NCBI GenBank assembly: GCA_036365515.1
Contig: CM070873.1
Span: 27,014,085 to 27,078,084, forward strand
DNA: 64,000 nucleotides
Origin: Torymus aiolomorphi
Taxonomy: Eukaryota; Arthropoda; Insecta; Hymenoptera; Torymidae
Direction: 5' to 3'
Shown: piece by piece, positions 45,420-58,500 of the stretch
How positions within the stretch are numbered: the first letter of the stretch is position 1
Layout: every line of letters begins with the position of its first letter
Position numbers and translations under genes: made by a program
The notes under the pieces: model-generated
The model's input: the letters and a program-made list of their open reading frames with translations, nothing else
Databases searched by the model: none
What the model was told of the DNA's origin: nothing

Positions 45420-46010
45420 CTATCACTCTACTCTTCACCAGTTTCTTTCCTAACATTCAATCCCCCCAAAAAATGAATCCAAACAACAAATCCCCCCCCC
45501 CCCCCCCCCAGCAAGAATAAACTCAAGGCGACAGAAAGATCACAATTAATCCCTAAAACCGAACGTCCATTCCACGTCCCCTCAATTCAGCCCCAACTAG
45601 TTCCTCCAGCCCGTCAAACTTCAAACTTCTTCGACACGCGACAACTTCCCCCCCTTCCCCAACTTCGCCAACGGCGCCGGATATTCGGCGTTACAACTAT
45701 CTCTCTCCGCAGAACGCTTCCGAGCGACTTAACCTCGCTTAACCTCGAGCCACTGCCGTTGATGCGATCAATGAGCGGAGGGCCGAGGTTAAGGTCGTCG
45801 GACGGTGAGGAGATAACGGCACTCACGGAAGATTACAGAAGAACGTCTAGGACGTGTTTTTTTTTTCTCTACGGTCTCGAAGTTTTTATACGGAAAAAGG
45901 GAGCGCTCGGCTGGAAAGTTCGGCAGTAACCGTATAAGAAGTTTTAAGGAGATTTTTGGAAGGTTGCTGATCGCGGATGGTTATTTTTGTTGAAGCGTGG
46001 AGTTTTGGTC
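45420..46010. promoter_or_regulatory. CpG-rich block with sharp GC-skew switch, centre about 45750
   Basis: Left arm 45425-45665 is C/A-rich and includes C18 (45492-45509). The core (45660-45770) holds GGCGCCGG and TTAACCTCG words, and the right arm 45790-46015 is G-rich. Confidence 0.35.
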
Positions 46011-47110
46011 GCCAGCTGCTGCTGAATGTGAAATAATGTGCTACAACGGTATACCAATAACGTGAAATCCAGTCGCGCGAAAATTAAGAACCCAACTTTA
46101 CCTCCTTACGCAAACGAAAACAGGATATTGATATATGTACATCTAACGCGCGATTTTATCCCACGAAAAACGACGATCCATCTATACATTTCCCTCCTCT
46201 TACGCAGCTTCTTATCGCCTACTCCATAATCCTATACCCATAAACAATCCCATCGCCCGCGAATGGGGGACATTTCTTTTCTCTCCCTTCTGCGCGAAAT
46301 AACGCGCGGTATAACATCGCCGAACAAAATTCGCGCGCGTCGTGTATTTTAGCTCTCTAATGACGTCAATGGAGGGATGGCGCAGCGGCGCGGCGGCAGT
46401 GCACGCGTAATTTTACCCCGCGCGAGACGAATGTAAATTGATCGCGGAGTCGACGGTAAACAATGTAACGAATAGTCGTGCGGGGGAAAACTTTTTTTTT
46501 CCTTAAGTGGGTTTATTTCGTTGGGCAAGTGGTTCCGGTTATTAAGGGTACGCGTGATCCCGGAGGTTATTTTATTTTGCTCGTCTTAATCGCGCGTATG
46601 AGAAAATTATATTAACTATAAGAATTTATTGTATATTAAACTGGAGTAAAGTATAATTCAGGCGGGTAAATAATTATCGTTCCACGCGAAATACATAATT
46701 ATAAACCGTACACGTATATAACGATAATCAGTTAGAGATACGTCGAATGACCAAAGAGATGTAAAAACTCATCATAGTTATATATTATAGGTGTATGCAA
46801 TATCGTCGCTCATTGGGTGCGCACGCATATTGCCGTACAAGCGCGTCATTCGCGCTAATGCCGTAGCTTTATTCGCTGGCGCAAAATTATCGGGCGCGTT
46901 TACAAATATCTCCAATGGAGTGAGCGAGAGGTGGAATATGTCACGCAGATTCGGTAAAATGCCGCGGGTTGGTTGGTTCGCATTCTGCATTCGTAATTAT
47001 CCGGGTGAGGAGAATGTATCTCGGTGCGATTGTCTAGTGGAGAATGATTTGTGAGGATAGTGGTTAGGTAAATTTTGAGATCTTTATTAGACTGGAATTC
47101 TTTATCGTTT
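46010..47110. promoter_or_regulatory. CpG-rich region
   Basis: C-rich 46175-46290, CpG-dense 46300-46470 (GCGGCGCGGCGGC), G-rich 46515-46570, then a second CpG patch at 46800-47060. Frames are compositional. Confidence 0.3.
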
Positions 47111-47356
47111 ACGAAATAAATATTGACAGGGTTGTAGTCAATTGAGTCTCATTCTTGCTTTGTATAATTATAAAATACGAAAATATCTTTTTTGTTATTT
47201 ATTAATTACTAAAATATCAAGACAATTACTTGGTTTAAAAGATACAAATAATTATATTCTTGCTCTTCACTGTAGGTTGACAGCAATGCAATGTACAGCC
47301 AATACAAATAATAACACACGGTTTTTAAATATAGTTCAATAATTATAGGATTAAAC
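47110..47356. other. AT-rich spacer
   Basis: No supported feature. Confidence 0.45.
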
Positions 47357-47413
47357 AACACATCCCTTTTCGTATATGAAAAGGGATGTGTTTTCTTTCT
47401 ATATAGAAAGAAA
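47357..47413. repeat. two abutting palindromes
   Basis: A 36-bp palindrome (47357-47392, arms AACACATCCCTTTTC, one central mismatch) runs directly into a perfect 22-bp palindrome (47392-47413, arms TTTCTTTCTAT) that forms the left end of the next element. Confidence 0.9.
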
Positions 47414-47804
47414 TATTTGAGCCAAATTCCTGTGACTTAACAGTTAATATACGAAATTAAAATTATTAAAAATAAATTGATCTTACAAATAAATAAACAA
47501 GAATTAATAGTATTCTCAAAGTTTTAATAATCATACTAACATTATCAGTATTTATAATACCTTTTTGATGTTTTAAATTGTTTAATACGAAATAATAACT
47601 ATTGACTAGATATGCAAATTAAACGTTAAATAAAATATTGACAAACGATGAATAGTTCATAAAATGTTTTATAAACAGTTGAAGTTTTATTACTTAATTC
47701 AATTTGACTTACTTATTAATAACATCGTCATATTTTTAATAATTTTAATTTCGTGTATTAACAGTTAAGTCACAGGAATTTGGCTCAAATATTTCTTTCT
47801 ATCA
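47400..47804. mobile_element. 405-bp TIR element, GATAGAAAGAAATATTTGAG termini
   Basis: Terminal inverted repeats of about 70 bp (47403-47472 and 47733-47803), almost identical, include TTTGAGCCAAATTCCTGTG and TTAACAGTTAATA. The right end ...TTTCTATCAGCG matches the right end of 33968-34233. The left terminus has become part of a palindrome. Non-coding, AT-rich interior. Near-identical arms suggest recent activity. Confidence 0.8.
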
Positions 47805-48570
47805 GCGTATACAATTTGTACATATTCCCATTGTACCACGCAGCTCCGTACTTTTGATTAACAATAACCACAGCATCTCCGATTTGATACTTTTCCCTCT
47901 ATATAACGCCACTCTTCCCTCATTCCAATTACAAAGCAAAACAAAATAAACGCAAATTCCCACCACTCTTACAACAAAAGCCACACCAACGCGCGCGCAC
48001 ACAGACAGTGCGCCCTCGTCTCTGGCAACCGCACGAAATTCAAATTCAATTATCGCGCTCTCAACTAGTGCGACCAAACCAAACACACGTACACACAACT
48101 GCCACGCGCGAAAACTAGTCGGATAGAGCGCGGAACGAAGGGGAAGCTTTCGATAATATAAATAGAACGACCGCACGCGCGAGTCCCGGTGGAATAATCG
48201 CGTTCGCGACGACGGGACTAATGATCGAAAACGCGTTCTCTCTCGACCTCGATTAGCGGGCGGAACGTACATACACACATACATGGATGGAACACTACTT
48301 ACTCGTTTGTAAAATCGGCGACGAGTGCGCTATACGGCGCGTCGGCCTTCGGTGCGTACGTGCACAAGTGCGTTTGAGGGAGAAGATGAGGACTGAGGCT
48401 TTCAAGGTGCTACTTTGTTGGAGATTTTTGAGTCTGCAGCTTTTGTTGCGGTGTGCAAGTGGTGGAGTGGTGGTAATTTTTCAGTAGGATAGTTGTGACG
48501 TTGGTGGTCGGTCGATTGGTTGAAATGGATTGGATCGAATTGAGTTAAAAATTTATTTATTGGACGGTTG
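47805..48570. promoter_or_regulatory. CpG-rich block with sharp GC-skew switch, centre about 48120
   Basis: Left arm 47830-48000 is C/A-rich, the core 48040-48250 holds GCGCGCGCAC, CGCGTTCGCGACGACGGG and an ATATAAATAG box near 48155, and right arm 48375-48540 is strongly G/T-rich. A 160-codon minus frame spans the left arm and core; composition explains it and no domain is visible. Confidence 0.35.
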
Positions 48571-49130
48571 GGAGGATGGAAATAGGTTGATGAATATATT
48601 GAGAATAAAAGTTCAACGGTTCATTAAGGCGGAGAAGTAATTTTTACCATCTTTTATTTTAAAACGCAGAAAACTATAAATGGAAAGCCTCGTTAAAAAA
48701 ATGCTAAATTAAAAGTAACAAAGGAGAATCCGAAATACATATTTCTTTAATATATAGTAAAGTATAATATAGAAACAAGTGACAGGTCATATATGCTATC
48801 GTTACTCGTCGTATTTTGTAGGTGATAATAATTTTGTAACGCGCGAGCGGGCAGTTGCAAAATGCGTAATCATACATGGAAATTACGTTTACCCGGCTGG
48901 AATTGTCGTCGCTCGTCGCCAGCGCCGAATGCAATCATACGCGTGTTTACGCAGGTTAAACGGAGATTTCATTTCGCGTGTGCGTGCGCCAATCAACGCC
49001 GACTCCGTGCGCGAAAATTCTTCGCGTTAAATTATCAATTTTTTATAGATTTAAAGGACACTCGTCTGACTATCTGCTGTCCGTTACTACTTGCTGGATT
49101 ATACATACCACATGTGTATATTTATACGTG
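48570..49130. other. mixed AT-rich and CpG sequence
   Basis: No supported feature; a small CpG patch lies at 48835-49025. Confidence 0.4.
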
Positions 49131-49690
49131 AGCTAATAGAATTATTATCGTGCGGAGTGAACCAAGGTAAAGGTATTTTTAGAGGAAGATAATTACATTG
49201 ACAATTGGGTAACGAGCCGGAGAGTGAATAAATCTGCTCTCTATTTGGGAGGCGCAGCGATCCGCTGTGAATAATAAAGAAGCGCAGACCTATGGGCCGG
49301 GGCGTTAAAACTGCTGTGTCGATACGAAAGGGCAATAAATCACTATTACGAGGGAATTTTTACGCGCGGAGAGTCTCCTTACTCTCTCACTCTCTCATAG
49401 CGGCTCGTAAAAAACTAAAATCTAGCAGCCCGCGGGAATTTTCATTTTTCACGATTGATTTTTTACCCTGCGCACTCGCCGTCGTAATAACATTTTTATT
49501 CCCACCTGTGTGTGTGTGTGTGAGAGGGATGAACTGTTTAGTTTGTTCTTCAGTGACAAAGTTGGATGTGTGTGTGTGTGTGTGTATGTGTGTGTGTATG
49601 TGTGTGTGTGTGTGTGTGTGTCTCGGCGTCGCCGGTTTGAGCAGACAATCCATTTGGGAAATTACTTTTTGGGATTAATCGAATGCTGAT
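49130..49690. other. CpG-rich region with GT microsatellite
   Basis: Contains CpG patches (49355-49480) and the GT array at 49567-49621. No exon recognised. Confidence 0.4.
49567..49621. repeat. interrupted (GT)n microsatellite
   Basis: 55 bp of GT with two AT interruptions; a shorter GT run lies at 49507-49522. Confidence 0.95.
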
Positions 49691-50090
49691 GTTCCATTAA
49701 TTTTCGAAACTACGAGCGTCTCTTAATATTGTCACGGTGCACGAATTTTACTTCCTGCGAATAATTATTTGTTATTCGTGATTTCATTTTGTGTACTGTG
49801 TTTGGGCTGTTTAATTACGTATTTTTAACTTCACGAAGGATGCTTTAAAAAATAGTTCCGTCTGTTTATCCTACAATTGATGAATAACGAACAATTACTA
49901 AATGCGTATTAAATAAACGAATTCTTTAATTTGACGATTCATGCTAATAGCAAAATTATGACATATGACTGTAATACATCAACGATAATATAATCAATAA
50001 CGCCGTCAAACGATTGTATAATAAATTAAAAGCTTTATCTTCATTCAACGTTGCTACTGCTATATTCCTACAATCATGAAAAATGATCTC
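49690..50090. other. AT-rich spacer
   Basis: No supported feature. Confidence 0.5.
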
Positions 50091-51070
50091 GAACCTGAAC
50101 ATCCCTTTCACCGAACCAAAATCTGCCAATAAAAATCCACATGTTCCAATATCAAAACGAAAACACGCTAAACACATCATTCCCCTCGACATCGCGCAGA
50201 TATCCGCAGCGTCACTATTACTCTGCACCGAATAAAAATTTGAATTACCTCGTTAGCACGCCGCCGCCGCCGCCCCTCATCGGTATTCCCTCGGTCACCT
50301 ATACGCTTCTTTCCGAGATCCGAAAACTGCGCACATGCATTGGTTTTCTCCGGGGGGCGAATAACAATGCCAGTCGCGTCTTGTTTTCCCTTATTTTTCT
50401 CGCTCCCCGCGAGTTGCGTGGGAGCGATTACAGCGAGTGATTTACGACGGGCTCGTCGAATTCTTAACGATCATCGGGAGTATTAATAGTTTATTATATT
50501 TTCGAAACTACGGTTTTTAAATCATTCCACGTCGGCTTTTACGACGGAATTAAACCTCCGTTAACAGAACAAAAAGATTTCCCGTACAATTATCTTCGGC
50601 CAATTACAAATTGCGCCTCTTAGAAATCTCCTCTCTCTCTTACCCTCGTAGTCATCAAAAACAAGAACGCGAGAGAACTCGAAAGTCAGCAGCGCACGCA
50701 CCCGCGACGTGCGTCACATACCCGCCGGCTACACGGCGTAGTCTCTCTCTTTCTCTGAAATACGTCGCGCTCGTAAAATCAGCGTAAAAATAATAGCGTT
50801 CGGAGGGTGGGGAGGGAGGGAGCGACTTCTTTACGCGGCCGACGCGCCGCGCATTCGCACACGCCGCGACGGGGGAGCGAGAGGGAGAGATACGTGCCTT
50901 GACGTAAGAGAGCGAGGGTGGGAGGGAGGAGAGAGGGTTTGGAGTTTGGGGCGGCGGTGCGGGATTGGTTGGGTATGCTCGGACGAGGTTCAAGCGCTGA
51001 TGCGGTGCGCAGAAAGTGTTGGAGAATTTTCCGGGAGGTGGATATAGAAAAATCCTCGCGTTGAGAGGAC
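50090..51070. promoter_or_regulatory. CpG-rich region with skew switches, centres about 50290 and 50790
   Basis: C-rich 50095-50230 and a GCCGCCGCCGCC core at 50262, then a second C-rich arm (50550-50620), CpG core (50690-50870) and strongly G-rich arm 50915-50990 (GGGAGGGAGGAG, GGGGCGGCGG). Confidence 0.35.
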
Positions 51071-51230
51071 GATTGTGGCTGTAATTGCGTGAACGGAGAA
51101 TAATTTTGTGGTAAAAATTACTATTATTTTGTCATTTTTATTATATAAATAGTCATTTTTACTGTAGATTGTAGTAGTTTTCATGAGGAATTGAGTCTCC
51201 CATGTTTACTATAAAAATAGATGGGTGAGA

Positions 51231-51363
51231 AATAGTATATTATGCACCAAGGGAATAAAGTGGGCTGTGTGCTCCCTGCGCGAGAGTTGTCGCCTGAGCG
51301 AAGCGAGGGCGACAAACGCGCAGGTTCGCACAACCCACTGTATTCACGAGTGCAATATACGAC
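51231..51363. repeat. twin-hairpin element, unit 1, second copy
   Basis: It starts AATAGTATATTATGCACCAA, matching 12470 with two changes in 23 bases. Stems pair GTATATT.TGCAC with GTGCAATATAC (51350-51360), CCTGCGCG (51275) with CGCGCAGG (ends 51324), and TTGTCGCC (51287-51294) with GGCGACAA (51308-51315). The loop is TGAGCGAAGCGAG. The inner stems do not resemble those at 12.5 kb. Confidence 0.75.
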
Positions 51364-51368
51364 TTTTT

Positions 51369-51600
51369 AACACAACTATCATAAAGTTCGTACTCGTTTC
51401 CCGCTGAAAAGGGAAAAAATGCTGCATTTTGATTCCCTAACCTCACTCTTGTTTCCAGCGCAACGCACTGTTTGTGCCCGAGCCGAAGGCGAGGGCACAT
51501 GTGCGTAGCGCTGGGGACTAGAGTGGGGGTAGGGAATGAACGTAGCTCTTTTTTTCCACTTCGGCGGGAATAAAGTACGAACTTTATGATGGGGTGTGTT
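51369..51600. repeat. twin-hairpin element, unit 2, second copy
   Basis: A 232-bp imperfect palindrome with ends AACACA and TGTGTT. ATCATAAAGTTCGTACT (51378) pairs with AGTACGAACTTTATGAT (ends 51590). Further inner stems pair TTCCCGCTG with CGGCGGGAA, and AACCTCACTCT with AGAGTGGGGGT-like bases. The central loop contains GCCCGAGCCGAAGGCGAGGGC-type sequence echoing unit 1. Confidence 0.75.
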
Positions 51601-51644
51601 AAAAATTCCATTTTCCCCCCTTGTAAGAAAATCTACTATTTTTA

Positions 51645-51679
51645 TTTCGTTGCGCAACAACGTTGCAAATTTTAAACCC
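51645..51679. mobile_element. fragment of the 22049 MITE family
   Basis: ATTTCGTTGCGCAACAACGT and the following GCAAATTTTAAACCC match the right end of 22049-22256. It is bounded by ACTATTTTTAT and ATAAAAATAGT, an inverted pair. No left end is present. Confidence 0.45.
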
Positions 51680-51699
51680 ATAAAAATAGTTACTTTTTT

Positions 51700-52329
51700 C
51701 TCGTACAATAACGAGGTTTGGCTTATGTTTAGTTTTTTAAATGTCTTTTATGGTTCAGACTTTTCTATCGATCTAGTTCTGTATTACTTATTTCGTTTGT
51801 TTATTCGAGTCTTGAAAATTAACGCATATGTAAGCTCTAGTTGAAATACGGCAATAGCAGACAGCAAAACTAATAAATACGATGATCTGGCAAGGCAAAA
51901 AATGAAATATATGTACACACTGCAGGTGTTTAGTCAGCTTAAAGTGTTAGCATTTGATATACATATGCCATGAGCATAAGTAGGTATATGCCATGTGTGC
52001 TCAGATAAATAATCCAAACGAATTCACTATCATTCGAACGGCGAGCTATTTAAACTGATAAATTTTTCGCTACATCGTTTTTGACAATGATGTTACATAA
52101 TATGAAGTATTAAAATACACTAAAAACGGACTATTATTTTCATACACGCATTTTTATCTTTTATCTTTCGACATTTACGTTTTAACACGTGACTTTCGTT
52201 ATTTCTGCAAATATGTAAAATCATACAAAAAGTAAACTCAATTTGAAAAAGAAAATATGTCCAAAAAAAAGTAAGACCAAAAAATTGTGCCAGCCTCCAA
52301 AGGCAGCAAAAATTCCGGAACCTCCACAT

Positions 52330-52330
<1 letters not shown>
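51700..52330. other. AT-rich spacer
   Basis: No supported feature. Confidence 0.5.
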
Positions 52331-54527
<2,197 letters not shown>

Positions 54528-54692
54528 AAAAATATTGATTTTTCAGGATATTATAAGCAATTAAAGATAGCGTAAGAAAATGGTTAAAAATACTATCCAT
54601 TCAATCGATTAAAATGAACATAAATTTTTAACCATTTTCTTATGCCATCTTTGATTGCTCATAATTTCCTGAAAAATCAATATTTTATAGGT
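54528..54692. repeat. hairpin flanking the tandem array
   Basis: Arms of about 60 bp starting AAAATATTGATTTTTCAGG (about 54529-54585) and complement (about 54628-54688) surround a 40-bp loop. TTAACCATTTTCTTA-type sequence lies in the stem. It sits immediately left of the tandem array. Confidence 0.75.
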
Positions 54693-55380
54693 CTTGCTGT
54701 TGTCTACTTTTATAATCAATATGGCGATCAACATTTCGAAAAAAGCTTAGATTTTGCTAAAAATAGGTACACAGGGGTTTTCGAGATAGCTGATTATGAT
54801 TTTGCTATCAGACTTTCGAAATACAAAATGGCGGATCCAATATAGCAGTTAAAAGTTCGAAAGATCTTAGAAGATGCTAATAGGTATACATGGAGGTCAC
54901 TGATCACGATTTCGATATCAGACTTTTTAAAATTGAAAATGCCGATCAAAAGATTGATAAAAGCTTTGATTTTGCGGAAAATTGAAGGTGTTTTCGAGGT
55001 CAATGATCAAGATTTTGCTATCAGACCTACGAAATTGAAAATGGGGGATCCAATATGGTGATTACAAATTTGAAAATAGCTTAGATTTTGCTAAAAATAA
55101 GTATACAGGGGTTTTCGAGGCCGCTGATTACGATTTTGCTATCAGACTTTCGAAATGCAAAATGGTCGATCCAAGATGGTGTTTAAAAGTTTGAAAATAG
55201 CTTCGATTTTGTTGAAAATTGATATACAGTTTTAGAGGTCGCTGATCACGATTTCGCTATAAGACTTTTCAAAATTCAAAGTGCTGGTCAAAAGTTCGAA
55301 AAAAGCTTTGATTTTTTCTGAAAATTGATATACAGGCGTTTTCAAGGTCGCTGATTACGATCTTCATTTGTTTTTTAGAA
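54690..55380. repeat. tandem array, about 105-122-bp period, six copies
   Basis: Diverged units share GGGGTTTTCGAGGTCGCTGA, GATTTTGCTATCAGACTTTC and AAAATGGCGGATCCAATATGG. The TCGAGGTCGCTGA-type word recurs near 54781, 54892, 54997, 55119, 55234 and 55346. Units carry indels and alternate between a GGATCCAATATGG form and a CGATCAAAAG form, suggesting a higher-order dimer. Confidence 0.85.
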
Positions 55381-55640
55381 AAGAATTATTTTAGAAAAAA
55401 TTTGCGTTTTCGTTGTCGCACGATAACTAGAGCAAAAATTATCCAATCGTCCTGAAATTTGGCACAGATGTAGCTTTTATATATCTTCAGATCGAGTTCG
55501 TTGCCCAAAAAAATCGGTCCATTACGAAAAAAGATATAACGTACAGTTTAAGCTGAATCCGGACCCATGACCCTCTCATAGTTAGTCTAACCGTACAAGA
55601 TAAAGTATTAAATTTTAAATATTAGAAGTAAAAATTAATT
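55380..55640. repeat. unique flank of the tandem array
   Basis: GATAACTAGAGCAAAAATTA and CTGAAATTTGGCACAGATGT strings look like the conserved non-repeated edge of a dispersed element that carries such arrays. This is inference from style; no second copy is in the window. Confidence 0.3.
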
Positions 55641-56230
55641 AAAGGGATCAATAAATTAAGTTTGAGGAAGCTACGTGCCAATGAATTGGCAGTGGTTTTT
55701 AAAAGTAATAATTACCAACAAATCAGTAAACACTAAGCAGACAGCACAACTGCTGGATGAATTACTTTCTTACACAAAGGAGATTTCAAATATGTTGTGC
55801 CGCATAGTCCTAAGGTCTTCGTTGTCGTTCGATTTTAGGGACTGTCTCCAGTGTGCCTGCGCCAAGGTTGACGAACTCTGATTCAACCGGAGCATTTAGA
55901 GCCAGTTATAAGCAATTGTTTATAACACTCAGTCACATAACTACAAACAATTGCTTATAACTTTGCAGGTTTTGAAAATTTTCCAATTCTTATATCGCTA
56001 CCTCCCCCTGAAATTGAATAAGGAATAAAATGAGACCTTGCAAATTAAAATCGAATGAAAAATGAAAAAGATTTATGGGTATGTTTGATTTTTTTTTTCA
56101 ATTGGCGATATCTTCTTTAACAATATTCAAATTTCTTTGAAAAAATTTTTTTTTTTGTTACTTCAAGAACACTTGTTACATATTCTTCGAGAAGAAAAAA
56201 AAATCTTACATTTATTGATTAAATCTACTA
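55640..56230. other. AT-rich sequence with one hairpin
   Basis: A 68-codon plus frame (55675-55881) has no recognised domain. GTTATAAGCAATTGTTT at about 55901 is inverted at about 55947-55963, a hairpin with a 30-base loop. A poly(T) run is near 56147. Confidence 0.4.
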
Positions 56231-56269
56231 GGTGCAAGGTCTTTTTCCCTTGCCTCTTTTTGTGTGGGA

Positions 56270-56497
56270 TCACTCGTGGTCCCCTTCGTTCCTCTCTGCC
56301 TTACATATCCGATTTACTTGGTCCATGAGATCCCGAGCGGCCCTCTTGGCAGACCTCAAAGTGACCCAGTCACTGATTGCTGAGACGAACTGAGAGCGCA
56401 CGCTCGAGCGTCTTCAGCGGACCCTTCCAGTAGACACGGGGACACAAACAGACCACGAGATGCCTTCGGGCGGGTCTGCTGAGCGGTCCCTCGAACC
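56270..56497 (-). pseudogene. coding-like remnant, unrecognised
   Basis: On the minus strand one frame runs from about 56497 to a stop at 56270-56272 with a single internal TGA (56414-56416). The last 48 codons include ...AISDWVTLRSAKRAARDLMD and a charged tail ending GDHE. They have protein-like, helix-forming character and a GC content unlike the AT-rich surroundings. A second minus frame (56370-56693) overlaps it in another phase. A retroelement or captured gene piece is possible. I cannot name it. Confidence 0.25.
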
Positions 56498-56699
56498 TCA
56501 GCAAACTCTCTCTATCCTCTTGAGTCAATTTTCTGGGACCCTTTTGTCTTCGCGGCCAGTAAAAAAATGCGCTCGCGTAGCAGAGTGCACCGAGGCCTGA
56601 AATTCCTATTGGCCCCGCGACTTTTCGAATTGGGCGTATAATAAATTTATGATTACACCGAGTATGTGAATTGGGTGAACTATACAAGCCCATTGTACG

Positions 56700-57195
56700 C
56701 GAATATGGTAAATTTCGCGTCGTAACCTTTTTACGATGTCTCCGTGATCCCCCTTTGAAATTTGAGAACGCATAAAAGCTTAAAAATATTCGTGACGTAA
56801 GTGCGCGCTGACACGAAAACCTTTGAAATTTTCAGGTTACGACGTCGTTGAGAAGTATTCGAATAGATCGTTACTTTTGTCATTTTGTTTTGACATTTTT
56901 TAATAGAGACAACTTAAATCTGAAAATTCCAATAACTTGGTATTCTTTCGCGTGGATTACCGATAAATGGACCAACGTGACCAAAGAGAATAAATTTAAT
57001 TTAAAACGATGGAAAAGAATCAGAGATCTGATTTTACGGCTGTAAAACCCTGTTCCCTCGAGATCCGCAATAAGAATGAGTCTGGAAAACAAACGAAGTA
57101 AACACTCAATTTAAATACTTTCAAGTTGCTAATGAGCATTTTGCAAATTTTATAAAAACGCTGTGCTAATAACGAAGCTTTTTTCCTGTGTTCAC
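56700..57195. other. AT-rich spacer
   Basis: No supported feature. Confidence 0.45.
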
Positions 57196-57197
57196 TT

Positions 57198-57247
57198 TCT
57201 CTCTCTCTCTCTCTCTCACTCATGCAGAGAAAGCAAGAGAGAGAAAA

Positions 57248-57281
<34 letters not shown>

Positions 57282-57292
57282 AGAGAGAGAGA
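57198..57292. repeat. facing CT and GA tracts
   Basis: (CT)10 at 57198-57217 faces a GA-rich tract at 57226-57292 across a 10-base spacer, so the two can pair as a hairpin. Confidence 0.9.
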
Positions 57293-58500
57293 TTCAATTA
57301 AATATCGGAATCCAATACTTCCGGGGGGTGTTCATTAACTCAAAACGATTCCGACGTGACAGAATGCAATTAAATTTTAACTTTTATTCTTCAAATTATA
57401 GAGGTTCTCTCTCTCTTTTTCTCGTGTAGCTTTGGATTAGCGAACCGTTGACCTAATAAAAATTAATGAAGTATTTCTTTATTGCGAGAAAGATGCGACT
57501 TCTCCTCTTTCCAGAGAGATATACTTTGATCTACTTTTCGTAATGCAATATTTAGGAGATGGAGTCCAATCATTCGAAAGTTGAGGAAAATTTAATATCG
57601 TCTCTGTACTCTAAAATTTCGCTCTATCGGATTCCTGGTTTATTTTGAGGCCGCTCTCATATTATCTCTAATAATTCATTTTAATCATCCAGTTCCGTGT
57701 CCGATGCTCCCCACCGAAATTTTGAAAATTCTTTGTTCCTCCAGGCTTGCCTTCGAGAGCTTTCCATTAAAATAGACGAAACCCCAATACAGTATTCGCA
57801 CGAAAATAAAGATTATTCATTTTTATCTTGCCACTTTGTAGCGAAATTCACTCGTGCACACAGACAGGTTTTTTTTTGTCTTCTCTATTATAACGCATCA
57901 CGCCGCTGAGAATATCGTTATCAAGCCGAACGAAGAGATCAGCGGCGTTATTATCAGCGTCGCTAAAATTGGATCAAGGCTGAGAGCCAGAGAAGAGGGG
58001 AAAAATTACAATCCGCGCGATAAGATAAGATCGCGACAAATTGGCTCTGTTTACAAACAAAACTACGAGTCCTATGGGCGGCGGGCACCTTTCATCCGTT
58101 TCATATATCGGAATTTATCGTTGCGAATCGACAGAGATTGCGGATTTTTTTTTCGCGGAGGTGCACTAACTATCGCTGCGAGCGGCGATAATTATTGGAT
58201 ATCGCTGTGTATAGTGTGTTGTAAATGGAAGTTTCGCGATAAGAGAGCTGACAAATTCGTGAGAATACGGGTTAATTTTAGAGACAATTTTAACTTTTCG
58301 TAAATTAAAAGCATCTTGATAAGAGTTTTTTTATTGAGAGTCTAAATTTGGCGTAATATTTTCAGTTTTAATCCATTTAATACTTACAGAAATAAATATG
58401 AAAATTAGTATAAAAAGTGGATCACCTGTAAATAGGTCTAGATGCTTATTTTGACGAAAGAAATGTAAATTTTAAGTAATATTAAGAAACTGGAATGTGT
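57293..58500. other. non-coding, CpG patch at 57900-58230
   Basis: A 149-codon plus frame (57854-58303) starts in poly(T) and crosses a CpG-containing patch with no visible domain; composition explains it. Otherwise AT-rich. Confidence 0.4.

Noticed and set aside
47802..48284. 160-codon minus-strand frame
   Set aside because: It starts in a transposon end and follows the C-rich arm of a skew block; residues are low-complexity and no domain is visible.
54690..55380. Repeat array as a CRISPR-like structure
   Set aside because: Units are over 100 bp, diverged throughout, without short identical repeats separated by unique spacers; the sequence is eukaryotic.
57854..58303. 149-codon plus-strand frame
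   Set aside because: It begins in a poly(T) run; no domain, no splice context, no homologous pattern recognised.
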